The notes under the pieces: generated by a model
Databases searched by the model: none
What the model was told of the DNA's origin: nothing
What the model saw: only the letters and a program-made list of their open reading frames with translations
Translations under genes and position numbers: made by a program
In this document: in pieces, positions 1-10,600 of the stretch
Position numbering within the stretch: position 1 is the first letter of the stretch
Layout: the number at the start of each line of letters is the position of its first letter
Origin: an uncultured Marinicella sp.
GTDB lineage: Bacteria; Pseudomonadota; Gammaproteobacteria; Xanthomonadales; Marinicellaceae
DNA length: 64,000 nucleotides
Assembly (NCBI GenBank): GCA_947502925.1
Contig: CANNBS010000005.1
Location: 235,357-299,356, forward strand
Direction: 5' to 3'

Positions 1-1200
1 CAGTTTCGTGCCTTCGGCATCGTATAAATTGTTCTCTGAAAAACTGAGATCGCTTTTAAATAAACCGACCTTTTGCAAACGCTGTACATCCCGGGCTGTT
101 ATTTGTTGATGGATGATGCCCTGATCGACTAAGGTGGTGAGCGTTAAAGCGCTGACCTGCTCATTGATCCGACCCTCGTTAAGAAGCCGCTGAATTTCAG
201 CATCTTCATAAACTTTTCGTTTAATAATACCGGCTTTGAATAAATGCATAAAGCCTTCGACGAACATTTCACTGGCAGCAAACAAACCATCCTCGAAAGG
301 TTCTGTGCCACCCTGCCCGGCAATTAAATCACCGTAGCGCTGATTAATATTTAGTGCATCCAAGGCTTCCCGATAGGCTTGTTGTTGGTTTTGTCTTAAT
401 ATACTGCTGTAAACCACCGCATCCGCCAGCGAACCAATACCAATTTGCAAGGTACCTTTATCCTGAATTAAGGGGCTGACATGTAAGCCAATGCTGTGAT
501 CAATGGCGGAAATCGGTCGTGCCGGCGGCGCATAGGGTTCAAAATAATTCGACGGATTATCCACAATCACATCAAAAAAATCTTCATCCACCACTGCATC
601 GCCTTCCAAAAAGGGCAAATCCTCATTGACCATGGCAATAACCAGCGGCCGTGGTTTATTTTTATCTTCTGCAATCCGAATCACATCGAGGGTTAAATCC
701 GGATTACAACTGAGACTGTAACGGGTGTTCTCGCCACGCCGATCCACTGCAATCATTTGTATAATCGAGTTAATACCCTGGTTTACCATATCCCTTGCCA
801 CATGGGTATAGTTACAACTGATATAATTTTGTTGCGCCGATGCCCGACCTAAAAACTGGCCTGATTGAAAATAAAACTCTTGTAAATGGATATGACCCGG
901 AACACGGTTGTTTTTCATATCTTCGATATAAGACAGCTCGGGATAGTCTTTAAAGTGACGTGCGGTGAAAGCCGTTAAAAACCGCTGTTCCAGTAATGAC
1001 TTACCTTTAGGTACTTCCAGCGATAACGCCGTAAATAAGGACATTTGGATATCAGGCTTTTGAACCACATGCTTATAAATTGAATTAACCAGTGGGTTGG
1101 GTTTGCCGATACCCAAGGGGGTGCCGATATGCCAGTTGTTGCCGAGTTTCCGGTGAAGAAAATCGATGACATCCCGGCTTTCCTGTGTCTGAAGGGGCAT
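1..1200 (-). CDS. Acetyl-CoA hydrolase/transferase family protein (partial, 3' end outside window)
   Basis: This reading frame is open from the ATG at 1200 to the window edge, giving 400 N-terminal residues. The family moves CoA between acetyl-CoA and a carboxylate, or hydrolyses acetyl-CoA, in the cytoplasm. Visible family signatures are GIGKPNPLVN near residue 27, a GIGSLADAVVY glycine-rich motif near residue 250 and the segment EMFVEGFMHLFKAGI near residue 305, typical of the C-terminal acetyl-CoA hydrolase domain. It follows the photolyase gene on the same strand after a 61-base gap, so the two may be co-transcribed. The exact reaction (hydrolase, acetate:succinate CoA-transferase or other) cannot be settled from a partial sequence. 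The other ATG just upstream is out of frame. Confidence 0.8.
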   Translation of the reverse strand, partial: MPLQTQESRDVIDFLHRKLGNNWHIGTPLGIGKPNPLVNSIYKHVVQKPDIQMSLFTALSLEVPKGKSLLEQRFLTAFTARHFKDYPELSYIEDMKNNRVPGHIHLQEFYFQSGQFLGRASAQQNYISCNYTHVARDMVNQGINSIIQMIAVDRRGENTRYSLSCNPDLTLDVIRIAEDKNKPRPLVIAMVNEDLPFLEGDAVVDEDFFDVIVDNPSNYFEPYAPPARPISAIDHSIGLHVSPLIQDKGTLQIGIGSLADAVVYSSILRQNQQQAYREALDALNINQRYGDLIAGQGGTEPFEDGLFAASEMFVEGFMHLFKAGIIKRKVYEDAEIQRLLNEGRINEQVSALTLTTLVDQGIIHQQITARDVQRLQKVGLFKSDLSFSENNLYDAEGTKL

Positions 1201-1261
1201 ACATTGATTCGTTGTTAGCGTGTCATTATTGTAACCAATTCATACCTGAGTATGACAGTTT

Positions 1262-2641
1262 TTATCCGCTTTTAAACCAGTCCAGAGCCTGTTCTCTGGC
1301 TTGCTTGTAATCAATAATGGGTTCGGGATAGTCACAGCTTTGTCGCTGTTCTTCGTTTGGATTATGAATATCTTTAGCCGATAAATCCTTGAGCTCAGGG
1401 ACATAATGTCGGATATATTCACCATCTTCATCAAACTTCTTCGATTGTGTGGTGGGATTAAATATCCGAAAATAAGGCGCCGCATCACAGCCGGTGGCCG
1501 AAGACCATTGCCAGCCACCATTGTTTGAGGCAAAATCTCCATCAACCAGCTGCTCCAGAAAATGTCGCTCTCCGATGCGCCAGTCATGCAGACATAACTT
1601 CGTGAAAAAAGACGCCACCAACATCCGCACCCGGTTATGCATCCAGTGCTCCTGCTGTAATTGGCGCATACCGGCATCAATAATCGGAAAGCCGGTTTGG
1701 CCGTTTTTCCAGGCGGTCACAATATGTTCATCGTACTGCCAGTCATCCATGGCGTCTTCTTTAAAGGTTTGATGTTTTACCAGACGCGGATAAAAAGCGA
1801 TTAAATCATGATAAAACTCACGCCAGATCAATTCGCTGACCCAGGTAGAATTAAAAGCGGACTCACCATGCACTTTTAAAGCCTGCGCCAGGCATTGTCG
1901 CGGACTGATAATACCCAAGGCTAAATAAGGAGAGAGCTTTGAGGTGCCGTCTGTAGCCGGATAATCACGTTGCTGTTGGTAACGGGCGTGCTCAATAAAT
2001 TCTGACAGGCGCTTGCGAGCCACCTGTTCACCCACCGGCCACCAATCATGCGCCCAGTCGGATTTTAAATCTTTACTTTCAAGGGGGTGGGTATAGTGAC
2101 TATCAACTTTGTCCGGCATCGCCAACGGTGCCTGATATTGGGCTTTTAATTGCTCAATAAACTGGCGTTTATAAGGTGTAAAGACATGGTACATACCCCC
2201 TGTTTGCTTCTCAACAGATTGTGGCGGCAATAAATAGGCCGGTTCAGATACACAGGGCTGAACCTTATTCTGTTCAATGACTTCCATGACTGCCTGATCA
2301 CGTTTTTGCTCATTGACCAGGTATTCTTTATTAAAAAATACTGCCTTAATTTTATGTGACTCAAGTAATTCATTCATCAATGCCGGGACCTCAGCATAAG
2401 TCGGCACCGTTCTGACCAGGGACTGTATATTAAGTTGTTTCAGTCGTTTAACCAGATCAACTATATGTGCATCCAAAAAATTACATTGCGACCGGGCACG
2501 ATGGTGCATTTTGTCCTGCTCGGGACAGCGGATAAAAAGTGCCAATAATGGGCAGTGTTTCTGATTGGCTTTTTTAACAGCCGCTGACAAGGCCGGATTG
2601 TCGGTTAATCGAACATCGTTTCTAAACCAAATAAGATGCAT
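1262..2641 (-). CDS. phrB: Deoxyribodipyrimidine photolyase (class I CPD photolyase/cryptochrome family)
   Basis: The 459-residue protein uses blue light and FADH- to split cyclobutane pyrimidine dimers in DNA. The N-terminal Rossmann-type antenna domain begins HLIWFRNDVRLTDNPAL. The FAD-binding helical domain carries TSKLSPYLALGIISPRQ (about residues 233-249), WREFYHDL, MHNRVRM and NNGGWQWSSATGCDAAPYF. The electron-transfer tryptophan triad of E. coli PhrB appears conserved as W301, W354 and W377, by aligning the surrounding motifs from memory. Length is close to the 472 residues of E. coli PhrB. It lies downstream of holA on the same strand with a 121-base gap, so it may have its own promoter. 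A different photolyase substrate is possible but less likely. Confidence 0.93.
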   Translation of the reverse strand: MHLIWFRNDVRLTDNPALSAAVKKANQKHCPLLALFIRCPEQDKMHHRARSQCNFLDAHIVDLVKRLKQLNIQSLVRTVPTYAEVPALMNELLESHKIKAVFFNKEYLVNEQKRDQAVMEVIEQNKVQPCVSEPAYLLPPQSVEKQTGGMYHVFTPYKRQFIEQLKAQYQAPLAMPDKVDSHYTHPLESKDLKSDWAHDWWPVGEQVARKRLSEFIEHARYQQQRDYPATDGTSKLSPYLALGIISPRQCLAQALKVHGESAFNSTWVSELIWREFYHDLIAFYPRLVKHQTFKEDAMDDWQYDEHIVTAWKNGQTGFPIIDAGMRQLQQEHWMHNRVRMLVASFFTKLCLHDWRIGERHFLEQLVDGDFASNNGGWQWSSATGCDAAPYFRIFNPTTQSKKFDEDGEYIRHYVPELKDLSAKDIHNPNEEQRQSCDYPEPIIDYKQAREQALDWFKSG

Positions 2642-2762
2642 GATATCAATAAACGAAAAATCTTATTTAAGCAAATTACAGGTGAAATTCAAGTCGATGT
2701 TAATCTTTAAGACAATGGCGCTACCGGGAAATTGTTAAGTCCTTCCATCATGGCAAGGTTAC

Positions 2763-3785
2763 TTAAGAAACCATTAATTGTGGCTGATTAAAAAGTAATA
2801 ACCAGCGTTCCATGGCCTGCCAGGGATTATCCCGATGTCGGCCTTTGATGGCTCTGTCAATGTCAGATAAACGCTGTAATAGTCGTTCAGTATCTGATAA
2901 TTTCAGTTGGTTTAAAACCCGCTGGAAGACCGGTTGTTGCTTTGGCCAAATACGCATACGCTGAAAATCAGCTTTACTTACATTGTGCTTATCAGCACGT
3001 ATAAAGGCCAATTCCGCCAGTTGTCTTGTGAGATTTTCCAAAGCCCAGTGAATCACCACCGGTGAGGTGTCGTTTTGATGCAATGAACGTAAGATACGTA
3101 TTGCGCGGGTACTGTCACCGGCAATCAGTGCATCAGTCAGTCTAAATACATCAAAGCGGGCATTGTCTGCCACTAAACCTGCCAGCGTATGGATATCCAG
3201 ACGTTCATCGCCAAAGCGCATTTTCAGCTTATCCAGTTCCTGGGCAGCAGCCAGCAGATTGCCCTCCAATCGATGGGCCAGCAAACCTATGGCATCAGGA
3301 TCAATATTTAAATTAAGCTGCCTGCAGCGGTTGGCCATCCACTTTGGCAGCTCATTCACATCGGGCTGGTAAACCCGCATAAACACACCTTCATCGGTGA
3401 TGGTTTTAACCCATTTGGTTTTATCATTGGCCATGGTCCATTCATCACAACGAATGATTAAAAGCACATCATCGGGTAAATTTTTGACAAATTCAGTAAG
3501 AAATTTTGAGCCCTTTTGTCCGGCTTTTCCGGTGGGCATATGCAAATCCAGAATCCGTTTCTCGGCAAACAAGGACAAATTCGCTGAACTGTTTTGGAGG
3601 TCATACCATTGAAATTTGGCATCCACCAAATGCCGCTCACGTTCCGTAAATCCCTCACGGCGGGCTTTTTTTAAGATGGCATCAAAGGCTTCTTGTTTTT
3701 GAAGTGGCTCATCACCCACCAGCAAATAACATTTGGCCAAAGATTGGTTGATGTGGTTTTGAAATTGGTTGGCATACAGTCGCAT
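2763..3785 (-). CDS. holA: DNA polymerase III subunit delta
   Basis: The 340-residue product is the delta subunit of the clamp loader, which opens the beta sliding clamp during DNA replication. The N terminus MRLYANQFQNHINQSLAKCYLLVGDEPLQKQE fits the HolA pattern, a degenerate AAA+ domain opening with a YLLVGDEPLQ stretch, and the length matches E. coli HolA (343). It is the third gene of leuS-lptE-holA, an order conserved in many gammaproteobacteria. Its ATG overlaps the last base of the lptE frame, which implies translational coupling. No unusual features were seen. Confidence 0.93.
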   Translation of the reverse strand: MRLYANQFQNHINQSLAKCYLLVGDEPLQKQEAFDAILKKARREGFTERERHLVDAKFQWYDLQNSSANLSLFAEKRILDLHMPTGKAGQKGSKFLTEFVKNLPDDVLLIIRCDEWTMANDKTKWVKTITDEGVFMRVYQPDVNELPKWMANRCRQLNLNIDPDAIGLLAHRLEGNLLAAAQELDKLKMRFGDERLDIHTLAGLVADNARFDVFRLTDALIAGDSTRAIRILRSLHQNDTSPVVIHWALENLTRQLAELAFIRADKHNVSKADFQRMRIWPKQQPVFQRVLNQLKLSDTERLLQRLSDIDRAIKGRHRDNPWQAMERWLLLFNQPQLMVS

Positions 3786-4288
3786 TACTGAGCAGCTTCG
3801 GTTTCCATGGATTGTATCGATTGATTGGCTAAATAACGTATAACCATTTGTGCCATGTCTTCATACAACTGCTCACGCAGTAAACGCTCCTCTGACTGTG
3901 TGCCTGTAATTTGACCAATATCAAAAGCATAATCTTTGCCAAGTTGTAAGCGTCTTGATTCCAGCACCAACTGACTGTCAATATAAACTTTAAAGTCCAA
4001 TTGGTAGTCCAAACGGTATTCTTGCACCCGGTTATTAACACCAATGGATTGAATCTCTTTAACCAGTCGGTTGTGACCAATCACCAGCATCGCGTCAGCA
4101 GATTCACTGTCCACCAGTTGAATACCCTGATTTGTCAATGCCGTGGCCAACGGCTGATATAAAGGAGAAGTAAGGGATAATACCAGATGCGTCTTTTCCA
4201 AAGCCGGATGCAACTGATAGGGTTGCTTTAATTGATAACCACAGCCTGATGCCAGCAACACTGCAATAAAAGCACATATCCGAAACAT
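3785..4288 (-). CDS. lptE: LPS-assembly lipoprotein LptE
   Basis: This 167-residue outer-membrane lipoprotein forms the plug of the LptD/LptE translocon that places lipopolysaccharide in the outer leaflet. The signal peptide [20 protein letters not shown] ends in a clear lipobox (LASG|C, Cys16), and GCGYQL is characteristic of LptE. The rest is diverged, as usual for the family, and is slightly shorter than E. coli LptE (about 193). Assignment rests on the lipobox motif plus position between leuS and holA, with which it overlaps by one base on each side. Confidence 0.88.
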   Translation of the reverse strand: MFRICAFIAVLLASGCGYQLKQPYQLHPALEKTHLVLSLTSPLYQPLATALTNQGIQLVDSESADAMLVIGHNRLVKEIQSIGVNNRVQEYRLDYQLDFKVYIDSQLVLESRRLQLGKDYAFDIGQITGTQSEERLLREQLYEDMAQMVIRYLANQSIQSMETEAAQ

Positions 4289-6729
4289 TAGGACACCACC
4301 ACATTAACCAGTTTTTTCGGCACCACAATGACTTTACGGATGGTTTTGCCATCCACAAAACGATGCACATTATCTTCAGCAAAAGCCATTTTTTCGACAG
4401 TCGCCTGATCGGCATCAGCAGACACTTTTATTTTAGCCCGCAATTTACCGTTTACCTGCACCACCATCTCGACCTCATCCTGCACCAAGGCCGCTTGATC
4501 AACCACCGGCCAATCGGCTTCTGCGATTAAACCCGGTTGCTGCATATCTTCCCAGAGCACCTGACAAATATGCGGTGCGAAGGGGCTCAGCATTTTTATC
4601 AGACTCAACCAACCTTCTCGCCTTAAGGCAACGCCATTGTCACTGTTGTCATCAAATTTACTCAAGGCATTGGTGAGCTCCATCATGGCGGCGATGGCGG
4701 TGTTAAAGTGCTGTCGTTCTGCAATATCATCGGTCACTTTGGCGATGGTTTGATGAATTTTAAAGCGCAACTGTTGTTGTTCAGGGGTCAGATTATCGGT
4801 ATTGAGCGGTTGAACACTGTATTCTGCCGCAATATATTCCTGAATATTATGCCACAGGCGATTCAAATAGCGCGAAGCACCCTCCACCCCTTCGTCCGAC
4901 CATTCCAATGATTGTTCCGGTGGTGCTGCAAACATCGAAAATAAACGTACGGTATCAGCGCCGTAACGATCAATTAAAGCTTGCGGATCAACTGTGTTAC
5001 CTTTCGATTTGGACATTTTGGCACCATCTTTAAGCACCATGCCCTGGGTCAACAAACGCTTAAACGGTTCATCTGAATTAACTAAACCCTGATCACGCAG
5101 GACTTTATGATAAAAACGGGCGTATAACAAATGTAAGATGGCATGTTCGACACCACCAATATACTGATCAACGGGTAGCCAGTGATCGGCTTCATTACTT
5201 AACATACCCTGATCATAATCGGGGCAGGTAAAACGAGCGTAATACCAGGATGATTCCATAAAGGTATCGAAGGTATCTGTTTCGCGTTTTGCAGGTCCAT
5301 GACACTGAGGACATTGGGTTTCATAAAACTCAGGCATTTTTTTAATGGGCGAGCCGCCGGTTTCATCAAACACCACATCTTCAGGTAACAACACCGGTAA
5401 ATCGGCTTCCGGCACTGGCTGCGCTCCACATTTATCACAATAAATAATCGGAATCGGACAGCCCCAGTAACGTTGCCTTGAGACACCCCAGTCGCGTAAA
5501 CGGAAATTAATTTGTAAACGGCCGATGCCCTTATCTTCAAAATAAGTTTGCATACGTTCAAAGGCCTGGTCGAAATTTAAGCCGTTGTAATCACCGGAAT
5601 TAACTAAAATACCGTGTTCAGTTTCAGCGGCTTGCTCGATGTCACCGTCGCCGGCAATCACCCGTTTAATCGGCAGATCATATTTCAAAGCAAACTCATG
5701 ATCTCGCTCATCATGACCGGGCACCGCCATCACCGCACCGGTGCCGTATGACATCAGCACAAAATTTGCCACCCACACCGGTATCGCCTCACCGGTTAAA
5801 GGATGAATTGCTGTTAATCCGGTGGCCATGCCTTTTTTCTCCATGGTCGCCATGGCCGCTTCATTGCTTTGTTCTTTGCTGCATTGGCTTAAAAATTCAG
5901 CCAACTCACTGTTATTGGCTGCCGCCTGCAGTGCCAAAGGATGCTCCGGCGCCACCGCCATATAAGACACGCCATATAAAGTGTCCGGACGGGTGGTAAA
6001 CACACTGATATCACCAAAATCCGGCACCTCAAAATCAATTTCCAGGCCTTTGGATTTACCAATCCAGTTTTTTTGCATGGTTTTCACTGAATCCGGCCAG
6101 CCCGGCATATCATCCAAAGAAGCCAGTAATTCCTCGGCATAATCGGTAATTTTTAAAAACCACTGTGGAATGGTTTTACGAATCACTTCGGCACCGGAGC
6201 GCCAGCCTTTGCCATCGATGACTTGTTCATTGGCAAGAACAGTTTGATCCACGGGATCCCAATTCACCGTAGCATCCTTACGGTAAACCAGGCCTTCTTT
6301 AAATAAGCGCACAAACATCCACTGCTCCCAACGGTAATAATCGGGATCACAGGTGGCCAGTTGCCGCGACCAGTCATAAGCAAAACCCAGCCTTTTTAAC
6401 TGAGCCGACATGTCCTCCATATTAGCGTAAGTCCATTTCGCCGGGGCGGTTTTATTCTGAATCGCGGCATTTTCAGCAGGTAAGCCAAAGGCATCATAGC
6501 CAATCGGGTGCAATACATTCTTACCCTGCATTTTTTGGAAACGTGCAATCACTTCACTTAAAGTGTAGTTTCTGACATGCCCCATGTGCAATTTACCGCT
6601 TGGATACGGGAACATGCTGAGGCAGTAATATTTTTCTTTGTCACTGTCTTGATTGACTGTGAAAGTTTGCTGTTCTTGCCACAGATTTTGGGCATGTTGT
6701 TCTACGTCTTGTGGGTTATAGAGTTTCAT
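4288..6729 (-). CDS. leuS: Leucine--tRNA ligase
   Basis: The 813-residue class I aminoacyl-tRNA synthetase charges tRNA-Leu. The HIGH motif appears as HMGH at residues 48-51 within [16 protein letters not shown], and the KMSKS loop ([16 protein letters not shown]) lies near residue 570. The editing domain between them includes [19 protein letters not shown] and the [15 protein letters not shown] stretch, including its conserved aspartate. Zinc-ribbon cysteines occur in [15 protein letters not shown] and ETQCPQCHG. It is the first gene of leuS-lptE-holA. The leader contains a TATAAT-like -10 and a GC-capped hairpin directly before the start (annotated separately). Confidence 0.97.
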   Translation of the reverse strand: MKLYNPQDVEQHAQNLWQEQQTFTVNQDSDKEKYYCLSMFPYPSGKLHMGHVRNYTLSEVIARFQKMQGKNVLHPIGYDAFGLPAENAAIQNKTAPAKWTYANMEDMSAQLKRLGFAYDWSRQLATCDPDYYRWEQWMFVRLFKEGLVYRKDATVNWDPVDQTVLANEQVIDGKGWRSGAEVIRKTIPQWFLKITDYAEELLASLDDMPGWPDSVKTMQKNWIGKSKGLEIDFEVPDFGDISVFTTRPDTLYGVSYMAVAPEHPLALQAAANNSELAEFLSQCSKEQSNEAAMATMEKKGMATGLTAIHPLTGEAIPVWVANFVLMSYGTGAVMAVPGHDERDHEFALKYDLPIKRVIAGDGDIEQAAETEHGILVNSGDYNGLNFDQAFERMQTYFEDKGIGRLQINFRLRDWGVSRQRYWGCPIPIIYCDKCGAQPVPEADLPVLLPEDVVFDETGGSPIKKMPEFYETQCPQCHGPAKRETDTFDTFMESSWYYARFTCPDYDQGMLSNEADHWLPVDQYIGGVEHAILHLLYARFYHKVLRDQGLVNSDEPFKRLLTQGMVLKDGAKMSKSKGNTVDPQALIDRYGADTVRLFSMFAAPPEQSLEWSDEGVEGASRYLNRLWHNIQEYIAAEYSVQPLNTDNLTPEQQQLRFKIHQTIAKVTDDIAERQHFNTAIAAMMELTNALSKFDDNSDNGVALRREGWLSLIKMLSPFAPHICQVLWEDMQQPGLIAEADWPVVDQAALVQDEVEMVVQVNGKLRAKIKVSADADQATVEKMAFAEDNVHRFVDGKTIRKVIVVPKKLVNVVVS

Positions 6730-6748
6730 TTTTATGTCACAAAATAGG

Positions 6749-6774
6749 AAAACCAGCCGTACTGAGCTGGTTTT
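6749..6774 (-). terminator. Hairpin in the leuS leader (terminator or attenuator)
   Basis: AAAACCAGC (6749-6757) pairs perfectly with GCTGGTTTT (6766-6774) around an 8-base loop. Read on the minus strand the stem ends in TTTT. It sits 20 bases before the leuS ATG and downstream of the likely -10, so it could end readthrough from the upstream gene or attenuate leuS. The function is inferred from the fold only. Confidence 0.45.
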
Positions 6775-6799
6775 TAAGTCAATGCGTGTTAAATGGCTT

Positions 6800-6805
6800 A
6801 TTATA
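6800..6805 (-). promoter_or_regulatory. Candidate -10 element for leuS
   Basis: The minus strand reads TATAAT here, about 70 bases before the leuS start. No good -35 lies at 17 bases spacing. A TGTGA-N6-ACACA near-palindrome (one mismatch from the CRP consensus) lies next to it at about 6807-6822. Confidence 0.35.
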
Positions 6806-6857
6806 ATGTGACAAAGAACACATTTATAGCCTTTTTATTGCCAGACCAAAAGACAAA

Positions 6858-7382
6858 CTAACGTGTTCTGAGCCGCATGCCCAATTCTGTGCTGTAGCCA
6901 ATGGATCTGGAGGCCAGTTCGCCGTGTTCATTCACCACATAATAAGAGGGAAATCCTTTAATTTTATAATCCTTCATTTGCTGTTCATGACCAATTAATA
7001 CCGGCACCTTTAAATCAAGATCAGCAACGAATTCTTCGACGGCTTCAAGCGACTCGTAGGATTGTGCAATCATAAAAATCATGAGTTTTTCTTCACTGCG
7101 TGCTTCACGCAGATCATTAAGGTTGGGGGCTGAAGCGCGACAAATATGACACCACGGCGCAAAAAAATAAACCAACACCTGCCTGCCCCGATAATCAGAC
7201 AACTGATAGGTTTCACCCTTGAGTGATGACAAGACAAAATCCGGCGCCACCTGACCGGCGGCTTCCAGGCTACCTTTATTTTGCCACCATGAAAAAACCA
7301 TCAGCATCAATACAATCATGATGGCATCGATTAATAGGGCATTGTACTTGTTCTCTCTGAGTTTTTTATATTGTTTATACAT
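6858..7382 (-). CDS. Membrane-anchored TlpA/ResA-like thiol-disulfide oxidoreductase
   Basis: The protein has 174 residues. A single N-terminal membrane segment (about residues 18-34, ALLIDAIMIVLMLMVFSWW) anchors a periplasmic thioredoxin-fold domain. That domain begins APDFVLSSLKGETYQLSDYRG and has the redox motif WCHIC, a CxxC with His-Ile between the cysteines. A cis-proline follows in the KGFPSYYVV strand. This is the AhpC/TSA-redoxin type used to reduce periplasmic disulfides, for example in cytochrome c maturation, but no cytochrome genes are nearby, so the substrate is unknown. It is upstream of leuS on the same strand and divergent from the large Ig-like protein gene. Confidence 0.82.
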   Translation of the reverse strand: MYKQYKKLRENKYNALLIDAIMIVLMLMVFSWWQNKGSLEAAGQVAPDFVLSSLKGETYQLSDYRGRQVLVYFFAPWCHICRASAPNLNDLREARSEEKLMIFMIAQSYESLEAVEEFVADLDLKVPVLIGHEQQMKDYKIKGFPSYYVVNEHGELASRSIGYSTELGMRLRTR

Positions 7383-7524
7383 CCATCTTTACACCTGCAA
7401 AACCTGTGGAACTTGGACTTCAAGTTAACTCAATAGTTTATCTTATCTACTTAAAAACAATAATTTTGATTCATTTCATTCAAAACGTGACAATAAATGT
7501 CATTTTAAGGCTATTCTTCAATTA

Positions 7525-7540
7525 TGTGATGGCCATCACA
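7525..7540. promoter_or_regulatory. Perfect CRP-type palindrome, distal site of the Ig-like protein gene
   Basis: TGTGA-TGGCCA-TCACA matches the E. coli CRP consensus half-sites exactly and is flanked by A and T. It lies 98 bases before the ATG at 7639 and 142 bases before the divergent thioredoxin-like gene. The FNR consensus (TTGAT-N4-ATCAA) does not fit. Confidence 0.6.
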
Positions 7541-7599
7541 TTTTATTTGCTGCCAATACGCAGCAATTTCCAAAAGAAGGTTTATTTTAATTTTTATTT

Positions 7600-7615
7600 T
7601 GTGATATAAATCACA
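7600..7615. promoter_or_regulatory. Perfect CRP-type palindrome, proximal site of the Ig-like protein gene
   Basis: TGTGA-TATAAA-TCACA has both half-sites perfect. Its centre is 75 bases from that of the site at 7525-7540 and 31 bases before the start codon. In that position it would overlap the promoter or leader, so repression or a two-site arrangement is possible. Confidence 0.6.
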
Positions 7616-7638
7616 AAACTAAAATTAAGGGTGAAAAA

Positions 7639-10600
7639 ATGACCTCGAGACTCATTTCAGCTTTCCTGCTTTTAAGCGCATTTTATGTACAAAGCAGTCA
7701 CGCACAAGTAACGCGTAATTTCGAAGACCGCGTCAGCTTTAACGTTAACGGTAATATTACCATGGTTGGCAATACTTTGCTGACTTGTGATGATGATATT
7801 TGGAACTGTTCATGGATCCAATCCGGTAACTGGACAAGCTCCAATGCCATCGACATGAATTATGTTAATGTTGATAGCCCTGCAGGTTTTAACAACTCAT
7901 CAAGTGCCACATTATCCATTCCCAATGGCGCCACAGTATTACATGCAGAACTCTACTGGGGTGGCCGGCACAATAATAGTGGCTCCGACCGTAATAAAAT
8001 TCGAATAAAGGCGCCGGGAAGTGGTTCTTATACAGAAGTTACAGCACACACAATAGACACGTTCTCATCTGAAGGAAGCTCAGGGTCACGCCCGTATCAG
8101 GCTTCAGCCGATGTCACTCAAATCATTACCAACGGTGGTTCCGGCAATTACACGGTTGGCGATTTAAAAGCCAAAACCGGAAATGATAGTCTTGGCTTCT
8201 ACGGTGGCTGGGCACTGGCTGTCGTATATCAGGATAACACCGAACCTTTTCGACGTCTTATGTTGTTTGATGGCGCAGCCACGGTTGTTGGAAATAACAC
8301 CGTTTCCATCACCACAGACAATTTAGTCACACCCTTTAGCGGTAATTTTGATACGTATTTGGGTGCTTTGGTTTGGGAAGGCGATCAATCACTGGAAGGC
8401 GATTCACTTGTTTTTGAAGGCAATGTGTTGGATGAATCATTAAATCCCGACGATAACTTTTGGAACAGCAGTATCACTTCGTTTAATACACGAGTTTCAA
8501 ATAAAAGCCCGGACTATGAAAATCAGTTGGGCATGGATTTGGTGATGACTGATGTATCCGGTATGCTGCCCAACGGTCAAACACAGGCTGATATTGATTT
8601 TGTCACTGATGGCGATTCTTATTATCCTCATGCATTGGTGTTTATCACCGATTTATTTTTACCGGATTTTGATTCCAGCATGGATAAAATCGCCATTGAC
8701 CTCAATGGTGGGCAAGTGGAACCCGGTGATGTCATCGAATACCGTATATCCTTTGAAAATACCGGGCAGGACGTTGCCATTAATACTGTAGTCACAGACG
8801 CTTTACCTGCCGGTATGACTTACCTGCCCAATTCATTGGAGATTGTCAGTTCATCTGCAGGTCCTGTTGGCGCCATGAGTGATGCCATCGGGGATGATGC
8901 CGCACAATATGATGCCAACAATAACACCATTACTTTTTGGGTGGGAAATACCGCTGCTGATGGTCAAGGCGGTGACTTTTTACCTGCTGAATCAGCTGTG
9001 GTTAAATTCCTCTCCACTGTTGACAACCAAAATTCAGGCAGTGTTATCAATTCAGCCACCATTGACTTTAATGCCCAAAACACCCCTGGCGAGCCATTAA
9101 TAGCGGAAGATGATGCCGTTATTGATGTGGTTGCCACAGCAGGTATCACGGTCACTAAAACCGCCCAATTATCTGTTGATAACGGCAACCCGGGAACGGC
9201 CGATGCCGGTGATGAAATCACTTTTAGCATTGAAGTTGAAAATACTGGCAACTTAGCCATGAATAACATCAACTTAACGGATGCCATGGCACCACTTGGG
9301 GCAGTCACCTGCCCAAGCAATAGTCTGTCTGCTTTTAGTCTAATGACCTGTGATAGTTACACATATACAGTCACTCAAGGTGATATCTCCAATGGAGGCA
9401 GTATAGAAAATACTGTTCAACTAACCGCCGTTGATGCGGCTGCAGGAAATCATCAGGATTCTGACAGCACCCAAACAGTTTTGACCTTAGCAGAGCCTGT
9501 TATTACAACACCCTCAGAAGGTGATTTACTTAATGACAACACACCCACTGTCAGTGGAACCGGCCCTGTGGGCGCTAAGATTGATGTATTAACCAATCAA
9601 GGCGGCAGTTGCCAGGCGATCGTCGATGGTTCAGGTAACTGGTCCTGTGATATTTCACCGGCCTTAACGGACGGTAGTGTGGTTATTTCAGCATTTGCCA
9701 GTGATGGCGGCAGTAATCAATCAGAAACCGATTCCGTGACCGTTGATTTGGATGCGACTGCACCGAGTGCACCGGGTGTCAATGCACCCACCAATGGTCA
9801 GCCCATCACCGGCACCGGCGAGCCCGGCGCCACTGTAACTGTGGTTACTGATAACGGCGACAGTTGTACAGCAGTGGTTGATGGCAATGGCGATTGGTCA
9901 TGTGATTTAGGACCCGGCGTGGTGGATGGTGATAACATCACCGTCACCCAGGAAGATGAAGCCGGCAATGTTTCACCGCCCACTGTTATTAATGGCGGCA
10001 TAGACACACAAGCTCCAACAATCATTATCACAGCACCCGTCAATGGTGATTTAACCAATGACAATACGCCGACTGTTTCAGGTACCTCTGAAGCCGGTGC
10101 AGACATTAGCGTCACCATTGGCGGTGTTGAAGTCTGTACGGCTGTGGCCGATAACAACGGTGATTGGTCTTGTGATGTGAGCCCGGCTGTTGCCGATGGC
10201 TCAGTGCAAATTGATGTTACCGCCACTGATGCGGCAAATAACACGTCAAACCCGGAATCTGTTGCCATTAATGTGGATACCACAGCTCCGGGTGCACCGG
10301 TGATTAATGCCCCCACCAACGGTCAACCTGTTTCAGGTACCGGTGAACCCGATGCCACCATTGTCGTCACAACCCCTGGCGGTGCGACTTGTACAACCAC
10401 AGTCCAAGCTAACGGCACCTGGTCTTGTGACCTGACCGGTAATTTGGTCAACGGTGATGACATCACCGCCACCCAAACGGATGAAGCGGGTAATGAGTCA
10501 GATCCGACCACTGAAACCGGTGGATTAGATACTGAAGCGCCTGCTGTCACCATTACAGCACCGGCTGACGGTGACTTGACCAATGACAATACGCCGACTG

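Noticed and set aside
1240..1772. Extra open frames over the photolyase gene
   Set aside because: They are alternative-frame shadows of a well-supported gene.
7525..7615. FNR binding sites
   Set aside because: The FNR consensus is TTGAT-N4-ATCAA. These sites fit the CRP half-sites TGTGA and TCACA instead.
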